Of a stretch of 64,000 nt of DNA, positions 11,266-23,359 are shown one piece after another. The notes under the pieces are model-generated. The model saw only the letters and a list, made by a program, of their open reading frames with translations. It ran no database searches and was not told the origin of the DNA. Source of the stretch: Patiria miniata (lineage: Eukaryota; Echinodermata; Asteroidea; Valvatida; Asterinidae). How positions within the stretch are numbered: the stretch's first letter is position 1; each line of letters begins with the position of its first letter. The stretch lies in assembly GCF_015706575.1 (NCBI RefSeq), contig NW_024037063.1:11346927-11410926 (forward strand), read 5' to 3'. The translations under genes and the position numbers were made by a program.

Positions 11266-14200
11266 TTTTTCCCAAAACCCCATAGACTTTGTACACGTTT
11301 ATTCTACACGCCACTTTTGGCATTAATGTTTGTCATACATCATTCAAAGTTAGCATAAGCATAGCCCCTATAGCAAAGATGTGTCCCGAAGATTGACGTC
11401 ATGGTGACGTCATCGACTAATTTATTATAGATTTTTGAATATTTAATTTTTCCCATAGACTTTGTACACAGAAATTAAAAAAATAATTGTCGATTTTCAA
11501 AGGGCATTTTTGACTCTTTGCCAGTAATTCATTAACACCAATCTTTGTCCAAGCAAAGACCCTAATTCAAACAACAGTGTGGAATGATGACGTCATGATG
11601 ACGTCATCCTGTGTTTATTTATAGGCAATTAAATTGTGACACTTTTAATATTTAAAAATGCATAAGAAATCAACCGTACGCGTCCGCAGCATTCTGTTGC
11701 CGGCAAGTGGTAGAGCAGGTTAAGGTCTTCATTTCATTCAGTGTGCGTGCAATAGCGTGACCCTTGCTTCCGGTCGAAAAAGGCCCAAACCGGAAGTGGC
11801 TTATTATTTGAAAGTGGTAATAGATATGAACTTGCTTTTAACAGTGTTAGTCTCTTGGCCGATAGAATTCTTCAAATCATCTACCGATGACGTCATGCAA
11901 TCTTCGAGCGCCCTATACCGACAGGTTGAAAATTAGCAAAAATGTATTTTCAATAGATGTCTGTGGCGAAGTTTGTCGGAATCGCCTAAATATTGGTGTA
12001 TATAATGACCTTGACCCACTTAAGACGTGTGGGAAGTTTTAGGCAAATGACGTCATCAGTCCAGAAGTTATAATAAAAAGACCCTTTTTCATTTGAAAAT
12101 TCCTGAAAAATCAACCATGGCAGTTTTTATATTTGTTTTTACTTTAATTGTCGATTGAAGGGTAGGTCTAAAACATTTCAAAGTTTCGAGGCGATAAGCG
12201 AACTCGAACATACCCTGCGCACGCCTAAAACTTCACGTTGACAATACCTCTGCTTCAAAAGATGCACAGGACAGGACGTCCACAATGTACATGTACATGT
12301 ACATGCACGTACGTTGTACATAGGCACATACATCGTATGTCAGTCAGCCTGCAGCGCACGTGTTGCTGAGGTCAAATCCTGTCCACAGTGACCGTTTTAG
12401 CCGATTTTCGGCTAACTTTGACAGATTTTCTGAACTTCGGCTGAGAATTACTATGAGAAGGAAAAAGAAATCGTATTTTTTTACGCCTGTCATTTGATTG
12501 ACAATATTCCCAAGAGTTAGAATAGCAAGTAATATTTTATAAGAATGTTTCAGTTTAAAGGAAAATCACTAATTTAAAGGTGCAGTTTTTCTGCTGTGGG
12601 ATTTTTAACCTATTAACGTTTTCAAGCCACCATTTTCATAACTTGGCGATCTGGAATCGTCATCAAAGTTACAGCCAAGAAAAGAAGGAAAAAGAAATCG
12701 TATTTTTTTACGCCTGTCATTTGATTGACAATATTCCCAAGAGTTAGAATAGCAAGTAATATTTTATAAGAATGTTTCAGTTTAAAGGAAAATCACTAAT
12801 TTAAAGGTGCAGTTTTTCTGCTGTGGGATTTTTAACCTATTAACGTTTTCAAGCCACCATTTTCATAACTTGGCGATCTGGAATCGTCATCAAAGTTACA
12901 GCCAAGAAAGACCCTCATACAAAAATTATGCCAAGACTAAGACATCATGATGACGTCATCATCAAATGATTTATTATGGATTCATGAATAATTAATTTTT
13001 CTCATAGACTTTGTACACAGCTTTCTCCACAAGTCTTTCCCTATACAACACTGATATATCTTACTGAGTAGTTCTGAACTTCGGCTGAGAATTACTATGA
13101 GAAGGAAAAAGAAATCGTATTTTTCGCCTGTCATTTGATTGAAAATATTCCCAAGAGTCAGAATATCAAGTAATATTTGATAAAAAAGTTTCAGTTTAAA
13201 GGCAAATCACGTATTTAAAGGTGCAGTTTTTCTGCTGTTGGATTTTTAACCCATTGACTTTTATGTGTACACGTTTTCAAGCCACCATTTTTATAACTTG
13301 GCGATCTGGAATCGTCATCAAAGTTACAGCCAAGGAAGACCCTCATACAAAAATTCTGCCTAGACTATGACGTCACGATGACGTCATCACCTAATTTTTT
13401 TATTGATTTTTGAAAATTTACGTACATATTGTGAAGTCTTATATCTACAGAAATGTAAGTCCGATTGGGTTGAAACTTGGTATGTGGCTATACCAGGATG
13501 TGTTATAGATTAAAAATGAGGTGACGTCATGATGTCGTCATCCTGAGATTTTATATGAATATTTATTTGTTTGGACCTTTTAGCCATATCTCCCGAACGC
13601 AACATGCAAAATGCAAAATTCTTTGGACAGATTTTATGTTCATGAATATTCAGGGCATATTATTGATTAAAAAAAATCATAATGCGGAAAAGCCCTATGT
13701 TCTGTTGCAAACAGACATTGAGCTCTAGTTTTTTCCTTCTTCTTTTTGTCGCCAAAACCCCATAGACTTTGTGCACGTTTTTTCTCAGTGCCACTTTTGG
13801 CATTTATCTTTGTCAGACATCATTCAAAGTTTGCATAAGCATAGTCCCTATAGCAAAGATGTGTCCCGAAGATTGACGTCATGGTGACGTCATCGACTAA
13901 TTTATTATAGATTTTTGAATATTTAATTTTTCCCATAGACTTTGTACACAGAAATTTAAAAAACATTGTCGTTTTTCAAAGGGCATTTTCGACTCTTTGC
14001 CAGTAATTCATTTACACCACTCTTTGTCCAAGCAAAGACCCTAATTCAAACAACATTGTGGAATGATGATGTCATGATGACGTCATCCTGTGTTGATTGA
14101 TAGGCAATTAAATTGTGACACTTTTAATATTTAAAAATGCATAAGAAATCAACCATACGCGTCCGCAGCATTCTGTTGCCGGCAAGTGGTAGAGTAGGTT

Positions 14201-17030
14201 GAGGTCTCTATTTCATTCAGTGTGCGTGAAATCACGTGACCCTTGCTTCCGGTCGAAAAAGGCGAAAACCGGAAGTGGCTTATCAATTAAAAGTGGTAAT
14301 AGATATGAACTTGCTTTTAACGGTGTTAGTCTCTTGGCCAATAGTATTCTTCAAATCATCTACCGATGACGTCATGCAATCTTCGAGCGCCCTCTAGCGA
14401 CAGGTTGAAAATTAGCAAAAATGTATTTTGAATAGATGTGTGTGGCGAAGTTTGTCGGAATCGCCTAAATATTGGTGTATATGATGACCTTGACCCACTT
14501 AAGACGTGTGCGAAGTTTTAGGCAAATGACGTCATCAGACCGGAAGTTATAATAAAAAGACCCTTTTTCATTTGAAAATTCCTGAAAAATCAACCATGGC
14601 AGTTTTTATATTTGTTTTTACTTTAAATGTCGATTGAAGGGTAGGTCTAAAACATTTCAAAGTTTTGAGGCGATAAGCGAACTCGAACATACCCTGCGCA
14701 CGCTTAAAACTTCAAGTTGACAATACCTCTGCTTCAAAACATGCACAGGACAGGACGTCCACAATGTACATGTACATGCACGTACGTTGTACATAGGCAC
14801 ATACATCGTATGTCAGTCAGCCTGCAGCGCACGTGTTGCTGAGGTCATATCCTGTCCACAGTGACCGTTTTAGCCGATTTTCAGCTAACTTTGACAGATT
14901 TTTTGTTCATGCATGCGTATAGACAGGGACGTATTATAGCACTTTTGGCATTAATCTTTGTCAGATATCATTGAAATTAATTTTTCTCATAGACTTTGTA
15001 CACAGCTTTCTCCACAAGTCTTTCCCTATACAACACTGATATATCTTACTGAGTAGTTCTGAACTTCGGCTGAGAATTACTATGAGAAGGAAAAAGAAAT
15101 CGTATTTTTTCACGCCTGTCATTTGATTGAAAATATTCCCAAGAGTTAGAATAGCAAGTAATATTTTATAAAAATGTTTCAGTTGAAAGGAAAATCACGC
15201 ATTTAAAGGTGCAGTTTTTCTGCTGTGGGATTTTTAACCTATTGACATTGTACACGTTTTCAAGCCACCATTTTCATAACTTGGCGATCTGGAATCGTCA
15301 TCAAAGTTACAGCCAAGGAAGAGCCTCATACAAAAATTATGCCAAGACTATGACATCATGATGACGTCATCATCAAGTGATTTATTATGGATTCATGAAT
15401 AATTAATTTTTCTCATAGACTATGTACACTGCTTTCTCTATAAGTCTTTTCCTATACAACACTGATATATCTTACTGAGTAGTTCTGAACTTCAGCCGAG
15501 AATTACTATGAGAAGGAAAAAGAAATCGTATTTTTTTATCGTTTGCCATTTGATTGAAAATATTCTCAAGAGTCAGAATATCAGAGGTCAAATCCTGGCC
15601 ACAGTGACCGTTTTAGCCGATTTTTCGGCTAACTTTGACAGATTTTATGTTCATGCATATTCAGGGCATATTATTGATTAAAAAAAATCATAATGCGGAA
15701 AAGCCCTATGTTCTGTTGCAAACAGACATAGACCTCTAGTTTCCTTTTTTTTTTTTTTTTTTTTTTTTTTTTCTTTTTCCGCTTTTCCCATAGGTTTTGT
15801 ACACGTTTTTATTCTACAAGCCACTTTGGCAATTATTTTAAATCCGATCAACTTTAAACTCAGCATAGTTATTAAGCATCATCTGAAGATGTGTGCCGAA
15901 ACTTTTCGTCATGCTGACGTCATCACGTGATTTATTATAGAATTTTGAATATTTAATTTTCCCCATAGACTTTGTACACAGAATTTTTTTTTAAAATGTC
16001 AATTTTCAGAGGGCATTTTCGACTCTTTGCCAGTAATTCATTTACACCAATTTTTGTCCAAGCAAAGACCCTAATTCAAACAACATTGTGTAATGATGAC
16101 GTCATGATGACGTCATCCGGTGTTTATTTATAGGCAATTAAATTGTGACACTTTTAATATTTAAAAATGCATAAGAAATCAACCGTACGCGTCCGCAGCA
16201 TTTTGTTGCCGGCAAGTGGTAGAGTAGGTTGAGGTCTTTATTTCATTCAGTGTGCGTGAAATCACGTGACCCTTGCTTCCGGTCGAAAAAGGCCAAAACC
16301 GGAAGTGGCTTATTATTTAACAGTGGTAATAGATATGAACTTGCTTTTAACGGTGTTAGTCTCTTGGCTAAAAGTATTCTTCAAATCATTTACCGTTGAC
16401 GTCATGCAATCTTCGAGCGCCCTCTAGCGACAGGTTGAAAATTTGCAAAAATGTATTTTGAATAGATGTGTGTGGCGAAGTTTGTCGGAATTGCCTAAAT
16501 ATTGGTGTATATGATGACCTTGACCCACTTAAGACGTGTGCGAAGTTTTAGGTGCATGACGTCATCAGACCGGAAGTTATAATTAAAAGACCCTTTTTTT
16601 TTAGAAAATTCCTGAAAAATCAACCATGGCAGTTTTTATATTAGTTTTTACTTTAATTGTCTATTGAAGGGTAGGTCTAAAACAGTTCAAAGCTTCGAGG
16701 CAATAAGCAAACTCGGACATGCCCTGTGCACGCTTAAAACTTCAGGTTGACAATACCTCTGCTTTAAAACATGCACAGGACGTCCACAATGTACATGTAC
16801 ATGTACATGCACGTACGTTGTTCATATCGTATGTCAGTCAGCCCGCGCGCAGCGCACGTGTTGCTGAGGTCAAATCCTGTCCACAGTGACCGTTTTAGCC
16901 GATTTTCGGCTAGCTTTGACAGATTTTATGTTCATGCATAGTCAGGCACGTATTATTGATAAAAACAAATCATAATGCGGAAAAGCCGCATCTTCTGTTG
17001 CAAACAGACATAGATCTCTACTTATATGTC
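11041..17030 (+). repeat. Three-copy TGACGTCA-rich long tandem array (about 2.5, 2.0 and 1.3 kb)
   Basis: A hairpin at 11,041-11,076 (AGCTGTTCCC...GGGAACAGCT) precedes the array. Unit starts share CCCATAGACTTTGTACACG near 11,277, 13,758 and 15,787. Unit ends share ATAATGCGGAAAAGCC and TGTTGCAAACAGAC near 13,680, 15,692 and 16,975. Every unit holds several TGACGTCA palindromes, many in tight pairs such as GACGTCATGATGACGTCATC, and a TACATGTACATG run. Later units lack internal parts of the first. No coding sequence is supported. A TTC microsatellite at about 11,214-11,265 creates false lysine/glutamate-rich frames. Confidence 0.8.
12457..12911 (+). repeat. Apparently perfect 227-bp tandem duplication
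   Basis: The segment starting GAAGGAAAAAGAAATCG at 12,457 is repeated from 12,684 with no difference that I can see by eye, through TTACAGCCAAGAAA. The equivalent parts of the other units (13,100s, 15,090s) are single-copy and diverged, so this duplication is recent or an assembly effect. Confidence 0.8.
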
Positions 17031-17261
17031 TATATCTCGTACAAACAGACCTGTTCCCAAAAATATATTTTTTAGAACCAGCTTCTCTTCGGAAAATGTG
17101 TCCCGAACAAGACCATCACCGATTCATATTATAATTTCAATTTAATAGTAAAATTTGTTTAGAACAAATCATTGAATCATTTTGTACTGTGCAATAGACA
17201 ATCAAAAACATGTTGGGAACAGCTCTGTGGTTGTTCACTCACAACCACATAGTTCTAGTTT

Positions 17262-17440
17262 TGGTATTTTTTTTCTGTTTACAGATTTAAAAACGGTGAA
17301 CGGTAAAAAAGTTTGTTTTTCAGTTTTTCTTTTCACAGATGCATACAGGGTAATTGGTAAACGATTTTTTCTTCTTCTAAAAGACCAACTCCAAATTGTG
17401 CCCTCAAAGGGGCTTATTACTTTGCCAGGAGGTAATAGAA
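17262..17440 (+). repeat. Right flanking direct repeat
   Basis: Same orientation as 10,720-10,890 (TTTCTGTTTACAGA, CTTTTCACAGATGCATA, AAGACCAACTCCAAAT, GCCCTCAAAGGGG). The copies bracket the 11-17 kb array. The last bases of this repeat supply the stop codon of the neighbouring minus-strand exon-like frame. Confidence 0.7.
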
Positions 17441-17628
17441 AGACCCATCCCAGGTGTAGCTATTGCAACGCCACTGCAAGTTGTACCCGCTAGCGCCATT
17501 GGCTCGTGGACCGAAGTAGACATTGGTGACAACCAGACGATCTGTGGCTTCGTTTTTGCGAGGCAGTCCATTCCGTCCGCATAAGTTCCTATTAGTATTC
17601 GAGCTGCTCAAACACATCACCCGATCTC
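17417..17628 (-). pseudogene. Exon-like fragment, unknown extracellular protein
   Basis: The minus-strand frame after a good acceptor (pyrimidine-rich, ending CCTCCTCAG at 17,629) reads DRVMCLSSSNTNRNLCGRNG, then LPRKNEATDRLVVTNVYFGP and RANGASGYNLQWRCNSYTWDG. Two spaced cysteines, N-x-T sites and a W-C pair fit a secreted domain, but I do not recognise the family. The final codons and the stop come from a dispersed repeat (17,262-17,440), so the true 3' end of the exon has probably been lost. It lies downstream of the stop of the 18,488-18,838 exon on the same strand, so it is either a separate broken gene or an alternative exon of that locus. Confidence 0.4.
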
Positions 17629-17699
17629 CTGAGGAGGCGTAAAGTGAAGACCATAAAGTATGAGTGAAGTTGGTTTTGTCCAAACTTCATGCAATATCC

Positions 17700-18487
17700 C
17701 GAGTGAGTGGCGTAAAGCCGTGTCTGTGGGCGGGCAGGGTTGGGGATGACCATACAGTTAAATCGAACAATTTGCCCGGCCGTTGAAATTCGAAAAGCGG
17801 GTGGGGGGGGGGGGGCACTACGTGACACTTGGTGCGCTGTTCATGATACAAATGTACATGTACATACAATTCTATCAACTGTATATAATAATTTCTCCCC
17901 AGGTGGCAAAATATTTTCTGCAGGCTAATAAAGTAATTCATGTTAATACGCATGCGTCAAACATGTCACGTGATTGAACAAAATCGTGTGAGTAAAGTCA
18001 ATGTTACATAGTTAATATACGGCGTAAAACTCTGGCCTAATACGTTAGATCGCGTGGTAACAATGCTGCAGCTTGCGGGTTGAATCCCTGAAATTCAAAG
18101 TATATATTCCTCACTTTTCTCAAAAAGTAATAGTTCCTTTTTTATTGTTTTAATCAAGTAATATATATTTTCTGATTCGTGCCTCTGGAGGATTTTTTTT
18201 AAAGGAAGCAAAGTCCAAGAATTCCGTTACCAACTGACGCATGCGCATTATATTCATTAGCAATGGTTGCAGAAAAAGTAATTTGTCCCATAACACGCTG
18301 GGATAAGCAATGCATGACGGCCGATACAATAAAGATGGTCGACGCGGTACATCTTTCAATAGTAACAAATAAAGCAAATAATAAATGAAACACGTTATTA
18401 ACAGAACTCCAAGGCCTGACAGCAATTATGGAACGTTTGTCAACGTCAAATAAAAATAAATTAAAACGCCATGCATTGCAGTCGAAT
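17700..18487. other. No gene recognised
   Basis: A poly-G run lies at 17,803-17,814. The remaining sequence is AT-rich with no frame I can support. It includes what would be the 3' untranslated region and flank of the minus-strand exon ending at 18,488. Confidence 0.45.
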
Positions 18488-18838
18488 TTACTTAGTTTTT
18501 AATACAATGAAATGGTTACCTTCTTCATTAAACCGTAGTTCAGTGTTATCGTTGTTTGTATCCATCGGTATGTTGATAGAAACAGTCTGGAGTGAGGGCA
18601 GATAGAGGGCGTGCACGGTAGATGGGTTCGTGGAGTCGTCGGCTTGTACAGAAAAAGTCACATCGGTGCGGATCATGAAGTCACTGAAGGATAAGGTCTT
18701 GATAGCTTCAATCTCATCATCCGAGATGATAGCGAGATTGATTTCTGCCTCATCTTCGTCTGTGTAGTTCCAGACCGACTGCATGTTGCCTTTTCCGAAG
18801 CGTGCCCAGCCGCCAGGCATCTCACAGTACACGGGATA
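18488..18838 (-). CDS. Terminal exon of a secreted protein with a fibrinogen-like start
   Basis: The minus-strand exon opens after a strong acceptor (CCTTGGCAG) and reads YPVYCEMPGGWARFGKGNM, then about 97 more residues to a TAA stop, 116 codons in all. The VYCEM...GGW start resembles the fibrinogen-related and GGGW-type domain opening (Y-x-V-Y-C-D-M...GGW), usually extracellular. The rest is acidic and Ser/Thr-rich, with LSFSDFMIRTDVTFSVQAD in the middle, suggesting a beta-rich fold; it lacks the calcium-binding tail of true fibrinogen domains as far as I can judge. The exon begins in phase 0, whereas the upstream exon at 23,360-23,572 ends in phase 1, so a linking exon is missing or unrecognised. 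Family assignment is inference. Confidence 0.55.
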   Translation of the reverse strand, partial: YPVYCEMPGGWARFGKGNMQSVWNYTDEDEAEINLAIISDDEIEAIKTLSFSDFMIRTDVTFSVQADDSTNPSTVHALYLPSLQTVSINIPMDTNNDNTELRFNEEGNHFIVLKTK

Positions 18839-19064
18839 CTGCCAAGGAAATCAGATTATAGTGCGCCTGTCAGGTTTTGGCAACAAAATCATCTGGAGGT
18901 AGTATACATGTAGTTGTTAGGTAGTCTACATTACCTTACCCTGGTATGAGTGAACCAAGTGTTGGCTGGAGGGTGACCTCGGTATAGTTTGAATGTGTTT
19001 CCAAGAGGAGGTGAAATGTATGCTTAGAGTAACCGTCTTTCCGGTTAACAAGCTTTGTGCATGC

Positions 19065-21116
19065 AGTCCGTGGAACGAGAGGCCGAATACGCTTTAGTTT
19101 CGAGATTTTTATAAAACTGTTCAGACATGTAGATTATGATGTACCATGTCGAAAAAACTTTGTTTGCCGATCCACAGTTTGTTTGGGAATGAGAAAATCT
19201 GGGATAACAAACTCCGAAAATTCTGCATGAAAAAAATAAGAAACAGCGCCCTCTATTGACACAGTCAGAAACCTTTTTGCACGCAATGATTCGCTCGTAC
19301 CCCCGCCCTGCAAACAGGATGGAACGCAATGAGTGCTTGTCAGATGATACTTCTTTCAAGTTTCATATTACATGCATATTCTAGATGTTTGTTATTATTT
19401 CTCATCAGGATGCCAAACCTTTTTCATTACAGTTTGTCCAACTTGAAATGATCAAGTTTTAAGATTGAACGTTATGTATTAACTACATTAAAGTATAGTT
19501 AAACCGTACCCCAGATGAGAATCTCATGGTAACATCTTTTAGTTTGTCTTAAAGAAAAATTGTCATGCTTGACTTTTTTTTTAAACAGACCTCCCCCCCT
19601 TTCAATAGTAGTGACGCAGAATTTGAATAAGGGATTGTATATACATGTATCAGATAAGTTGAAGCGTCTTATTACAAAACCACTCAAAAATGACATCTCA
19701 AGTTCTCATAAATGTACTTAGGTTGATTTTAGTTTTGATTACACTTTAAAAAAAAGACTCAAAAAACTTAAAGAAGGCAATATCTGCAAATACTGTTTTG
19801 GTATTTTCTTATATTCCAGGAGCAATGTGGTTTAAGTAATCACAAAAAGAAATACAAATTTATTTGACATAATCTAATTGTATTTCAGTTATTTAATTTT
19901 TTTTGTGGGGGGAGGCAATTTGAACCTTCACAGTTTTTTCCCCACACAAGAAGAATGGTATTTAGATGACAAGTTTGTTTAATCTATACTGACTGTAGTT
20001 ACTAGTTTATTTTCGACTGACAAAACGAGCTATGTGAGCACCTGTATACACATCCCAGGCCGATTACATAATTGTTGTAACATGCACCAAAAGTCTCATC
20101 AAATTGAAAGAACCCACTTTCTGTTTGCAAACTTTTTGAAGAAGAGAACAATAATTTATAGTCCCCTATTTGGAAGCTTTGAGTGGCAGCATTACAACTG
20201 CAATTTGTTTCAGCTGAAACCGTCTAACCTTTTTTATTATTTTGAATAATTGTTTTAAGAACCGATTCATGTTTTGTTGTTGCTCCATCCATTCCGCGAG
20301 AACCACCAATAAACACCAACGGCCCACCCGCTTCCATTTTTTAGGCTGCATCAAATTTGTATCACGTGTTTTTTTTTTAACTTCAGGCATAACATTTTTA
20401 AAAGAAAACACAAATTCATATCAGAAGTTCAGATGCTCCACCAGATGCCACGCACTTCTATTATCATTGAAAACATGTTACCCTGGGATAAGAGTTCAAA
20501 ATTATTCTGATCTGGGGTTTAATCATACCGATCGATGTTTATGTAGCTAATACATTCGATCTTAAATTTAAAACTTGATCATTTCATGTTCGACAAAACT
20601 GTAACGAAGATATTTTGGCAAACCGATGAGAAATAAAAAAATCTAGAATATAATATGAAAGAAGTATATCATCTAGCAACTTGAGCAAGCACTCATTGGC
20701 CGAGCTTGGGCGGGTCTTGATCTTGACACAGGTATATCATTCTTGCAAACCCCGACTAAAAGGTGGTGTGGGATTATGTTCCGAGTGCAGTGTTCGTAGG
20801 TCGTGTTCCCGCCGTGATCGAGCACGAGAACAACGAAAATACCCGCGTCAAGAACAGACCGCCCGAACTCGGACGGCCATTGCGTGAGAAAAGGTTTCTG
20901 ACTTTGTCAATAGAGGGCGCTGTTGTTTATGTTTGTTTTTCTCATGTAACATTTTCGGCGTTTTTATCCCAGATTTTCTCATTCTCAAACAAACTGTGGA
21001 TCGGGGAACAAAGTTTTTTTGATATGGTACACCATAATCTACATGTATGTGAAGTTTTATAAAATTCGGCGAACCAGACCGCGTGGCGAGCGAAAAAAGG
21101 CCTCGTCCCACGGACT
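19065..21116. mobile_element. 2.05 kb long inverted repeat element
   Basis: The outer ends read AGTCCGTGGAACGAGAGGCC on the left and, reverse-complemented, AGTCCGTGGGACGAGGCC on the right. Matches can be followed inwards over about 500-650 bp: the ACAGCGCCCTCTATTGACAC block, AATGAGTGCTTG, ATACTTCTTTCA, GAAATGATCAAGTTTTAA and TTAAACC...CCAGAT. The arms are clearly diverged from each other and carry arm-specific insertions. No transposase frame is visible in the spacer. It sits in an intron of the minus-strand gene model. Confidence 0.75.
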
Positions 21117-21483
21117 AATGTTTTTGTAAAGATTTAAAGATTGTCCAACAAAATAGTGCACTATTTATTCTGCCAATATATATATATATATTTATATATA
21201 TATAATCTTAAAAATGCACGTTTCGGTCCAATTAACCCTCATTTTTTTGACTTCGCATTGCCATCTCAAAGGTGTTTTGGACTCCCCCTTTTTTGTTGTT
21301 GTTTTGTTTTTGTTTATGCTAATAAAATTATATGTTCATGATCACAGCTATTCGAATAACCAAAAGTTGCCAGATGTGAGTTTTTTGCTGTGGTAAACAT
21401 TCTGCTGTGTGTTATTTCTTTGTTAATTTAGTTCATGAAAGACAGTAAACATGCAAAAAATATGCACAAACAACCCAAGTGAG

Positions 21484-21768
21484 TCAAATTAGGTTTTGCC
21501 CTTCACCGACGTTTAAACACTGTATACTCAGTGTGTTACCTCCCGAGTGAGAGTTGGAAAAAATCACTCGGGTGTGACTCGAACCCACCATCTCCTGCTT
21601 TTTAGTGCAGAAGATGTCTTACCACTCGACCACCGAGCTAACGTGATCGGTTGGCTGGTTCGAATCTGATGTACATAGTAGCGGTTTTTTTCCAACGTTC
21701 ACTCGCCGGGAGGTAACACACTGAGTATACAGTGTTTAAACGTTGGTGAAGGGCAAAACCTAATTTGA
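21484..21768. mobile_element. 285-bp MITE with a tRNA-like core
   Basis: Arms of about 65-70 bp start TCAAATTAGGTTTTGCCC and are nearly perfect inverted copies (21,484-21,553 and 21,700-21,768). Between them, on the minus strand (about 21,566-21,638), is a tRNA-like sequence: GCTCGGTGGTCGAGTGGTAA as an A-box region, a 7-bp stem with an 8-nt loop at the anticodon position, GGTGGGTTCGAGTC as a B box, and a closing CACCCGAG stem. It looks like a tRNA or SINE head caught inside a palindromic element rather than a working tRNA gene. Confidence 0.75.
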
Positions 21769-21888
21769 TTTATATCACCCCGACGCAAAATTCCATCTTA
21801 TAATAACCCAAGTGAGCCTTATTTCGAGTTCATTTTTATTCACAGATTATCCCTGTAGAATGTTTTCCTGAATTGACACGTTGACTGC

Positions 21889-22335
21889 TCTATGTTCTGA
21901 CACCCCTATGTTTCGACAACCCTATGTTCCGACACCCCTATATATGTTCCGACAACTTTATGTTCCGACAATCTGCACATACTCCCAGTGAGGGTAAGGG
22001 TTAGGTTTAGGGGTATAATAAGGGTCCCTAAATGAATGTTACTCTGAATATTGTATGTAAAAATGCATTTCTGTATGCCGTATGAAATAATGATTGTAAA
22101 ATATTTGTATTTTTTGGTTACAATTTACGTATCTTTTTCAAGACAGTAAGGTGGCCTTGCTGTAGTGTCAATTGGTTACACCCCTATGTTCCGACACCCC
22201 TACGTTCCGACTACTCAACCTATGTTCCGACACCCCTATATGTTCTCACACCCTTATATTCCGACTGCACATATTCTTATCCCTATCCCTATCTCTACTC
22301 CTAACCCCAACCCTACCCCTTACCCTAAACCAACA
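21889..22335 (+). repeat. TATGTTCCGACACCCC minisatellite with telomere-like inner blocks
   Basis: Units of about 16-17 bp (CCTATGTTCCGACACC and variants) occur at about 21,889-21,975 and again, same orientation, at 22,178-22,270. On the inner side of the first block lies GGGTAAGGGTTAGG (21,990-22,015). Beyond the second block lies its inverse, CCCAACCCTACCCCTTACCC (22,275-22,330). The open frames here are repeat artefacts. Confidence 0.75.
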
Positions 22336-22339
22336 TCGC

Positions 22340-23340
22340 TTTCTACTTCACCTGTTTATTTCCAGCACCGAGGAGGTGGTACACACCGCTGGGTGGCTGT
22401 TCACAGACCTCCAGTATCTCACTGCATGAGGTGGCTGGGTTTTGCTCGGTGCCATTTGCACACGGAGTTGGTGGCTCTGTCAAATATTATGGAAGCCACA
22501 AATCAATGCATTGTTTCAGACGTTGGTATAAGACATAGCAGAAGAGAACCTAACCAAACACAACATGTCAGGTTACGTCACAACGCGTATCACAATTCGT
22601 AGTAACACAACAAATTACATGTTTAAACACGACACTGTTCAAAATAATACAACGTTACACCAAAACACATCACAGCTAACCCGTTACAACTCGTTACAAA
22701 ACATCACAACACAACTAAATCAACAATTAACACAACAAAATCAAACGTTTTTTCAACACATTACAACACAAGAACATACAACAAAAAGCACACTACTGCA
22801 CCATAATAGTCGATTTGGATTGGAAAGTTCGACCGCAGTCAGCGGTCAGTCTCAGCTGGACAGCTTTAGTTAGTCAGTCTTTTAGTTGGACAGTCTCAGC
22901 CAAACAAATTAGAGAGGCTTCCTAATTTTGCCGTATGTTGACTCCACAGCAATCATAACTGCGATTTGTGGTAAATGTGATAGTGACATGACATGTCATA
23001 GGGGCCTCATATTGTTACATGTTTACTTGACATCAATCAAACTGTAATCGGTTGTGAGCAAGACTTGAGGCATTTGGCTTCAAGCTTAGATTGCAAGGTT
23101 TAGGCTTCACGGTTTAGGCTTCAGGCTTTTGCTATATGTTGTATTGCTTTTGGTATACCTAGACCAAGACAAAATCGTAAATGTTCAGTTTGAGGCAGTT
23201 TATGGCAACAGTTAGTTACTCAGTCGGTCAATGAGTCAGTCAATGAATCAGTCAGACAGTTGCTCAGTCAGTCAGCGTCTCAGTCAATTACTCAGTCTCG
23301 TCAGTGACTCAGCAACAAATCACATTTCTGAAACACTGTA
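22340..23340. other. Low-complexity stretch, no gene recognised
   Basis: An ACAAC/CACAA-biased tract covers 22,570-22,800. Degenerate GTCAGTCA/CAGTCAGT repeats lie at about 22,845-22,900 and 23,210-23,310. The long frames in 22,165-22,873 have composition typical of low-complexity DNA and I do not support them as genes. Confidence 0.5.
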
Positions 23341-23359
23341 ACTTTGAAGTTGAACTCAC

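Noticed and set aside
11014-11326. Poly-lysine and poly-phenylalanine frames
   Set aside because: TTC/T-run microsatellite.
21566-21638. A functional tRNA gene
   Set aside because: It is enclosed by MITE arms, the anticodon loop has eight bases and the acceptor stem is imperfect.
22165-22873. Frames of 85-145 codons as a gene
   Set aside because: They overlap the TTCCGAC array and an ACAAC-biased tract; no domain seen.
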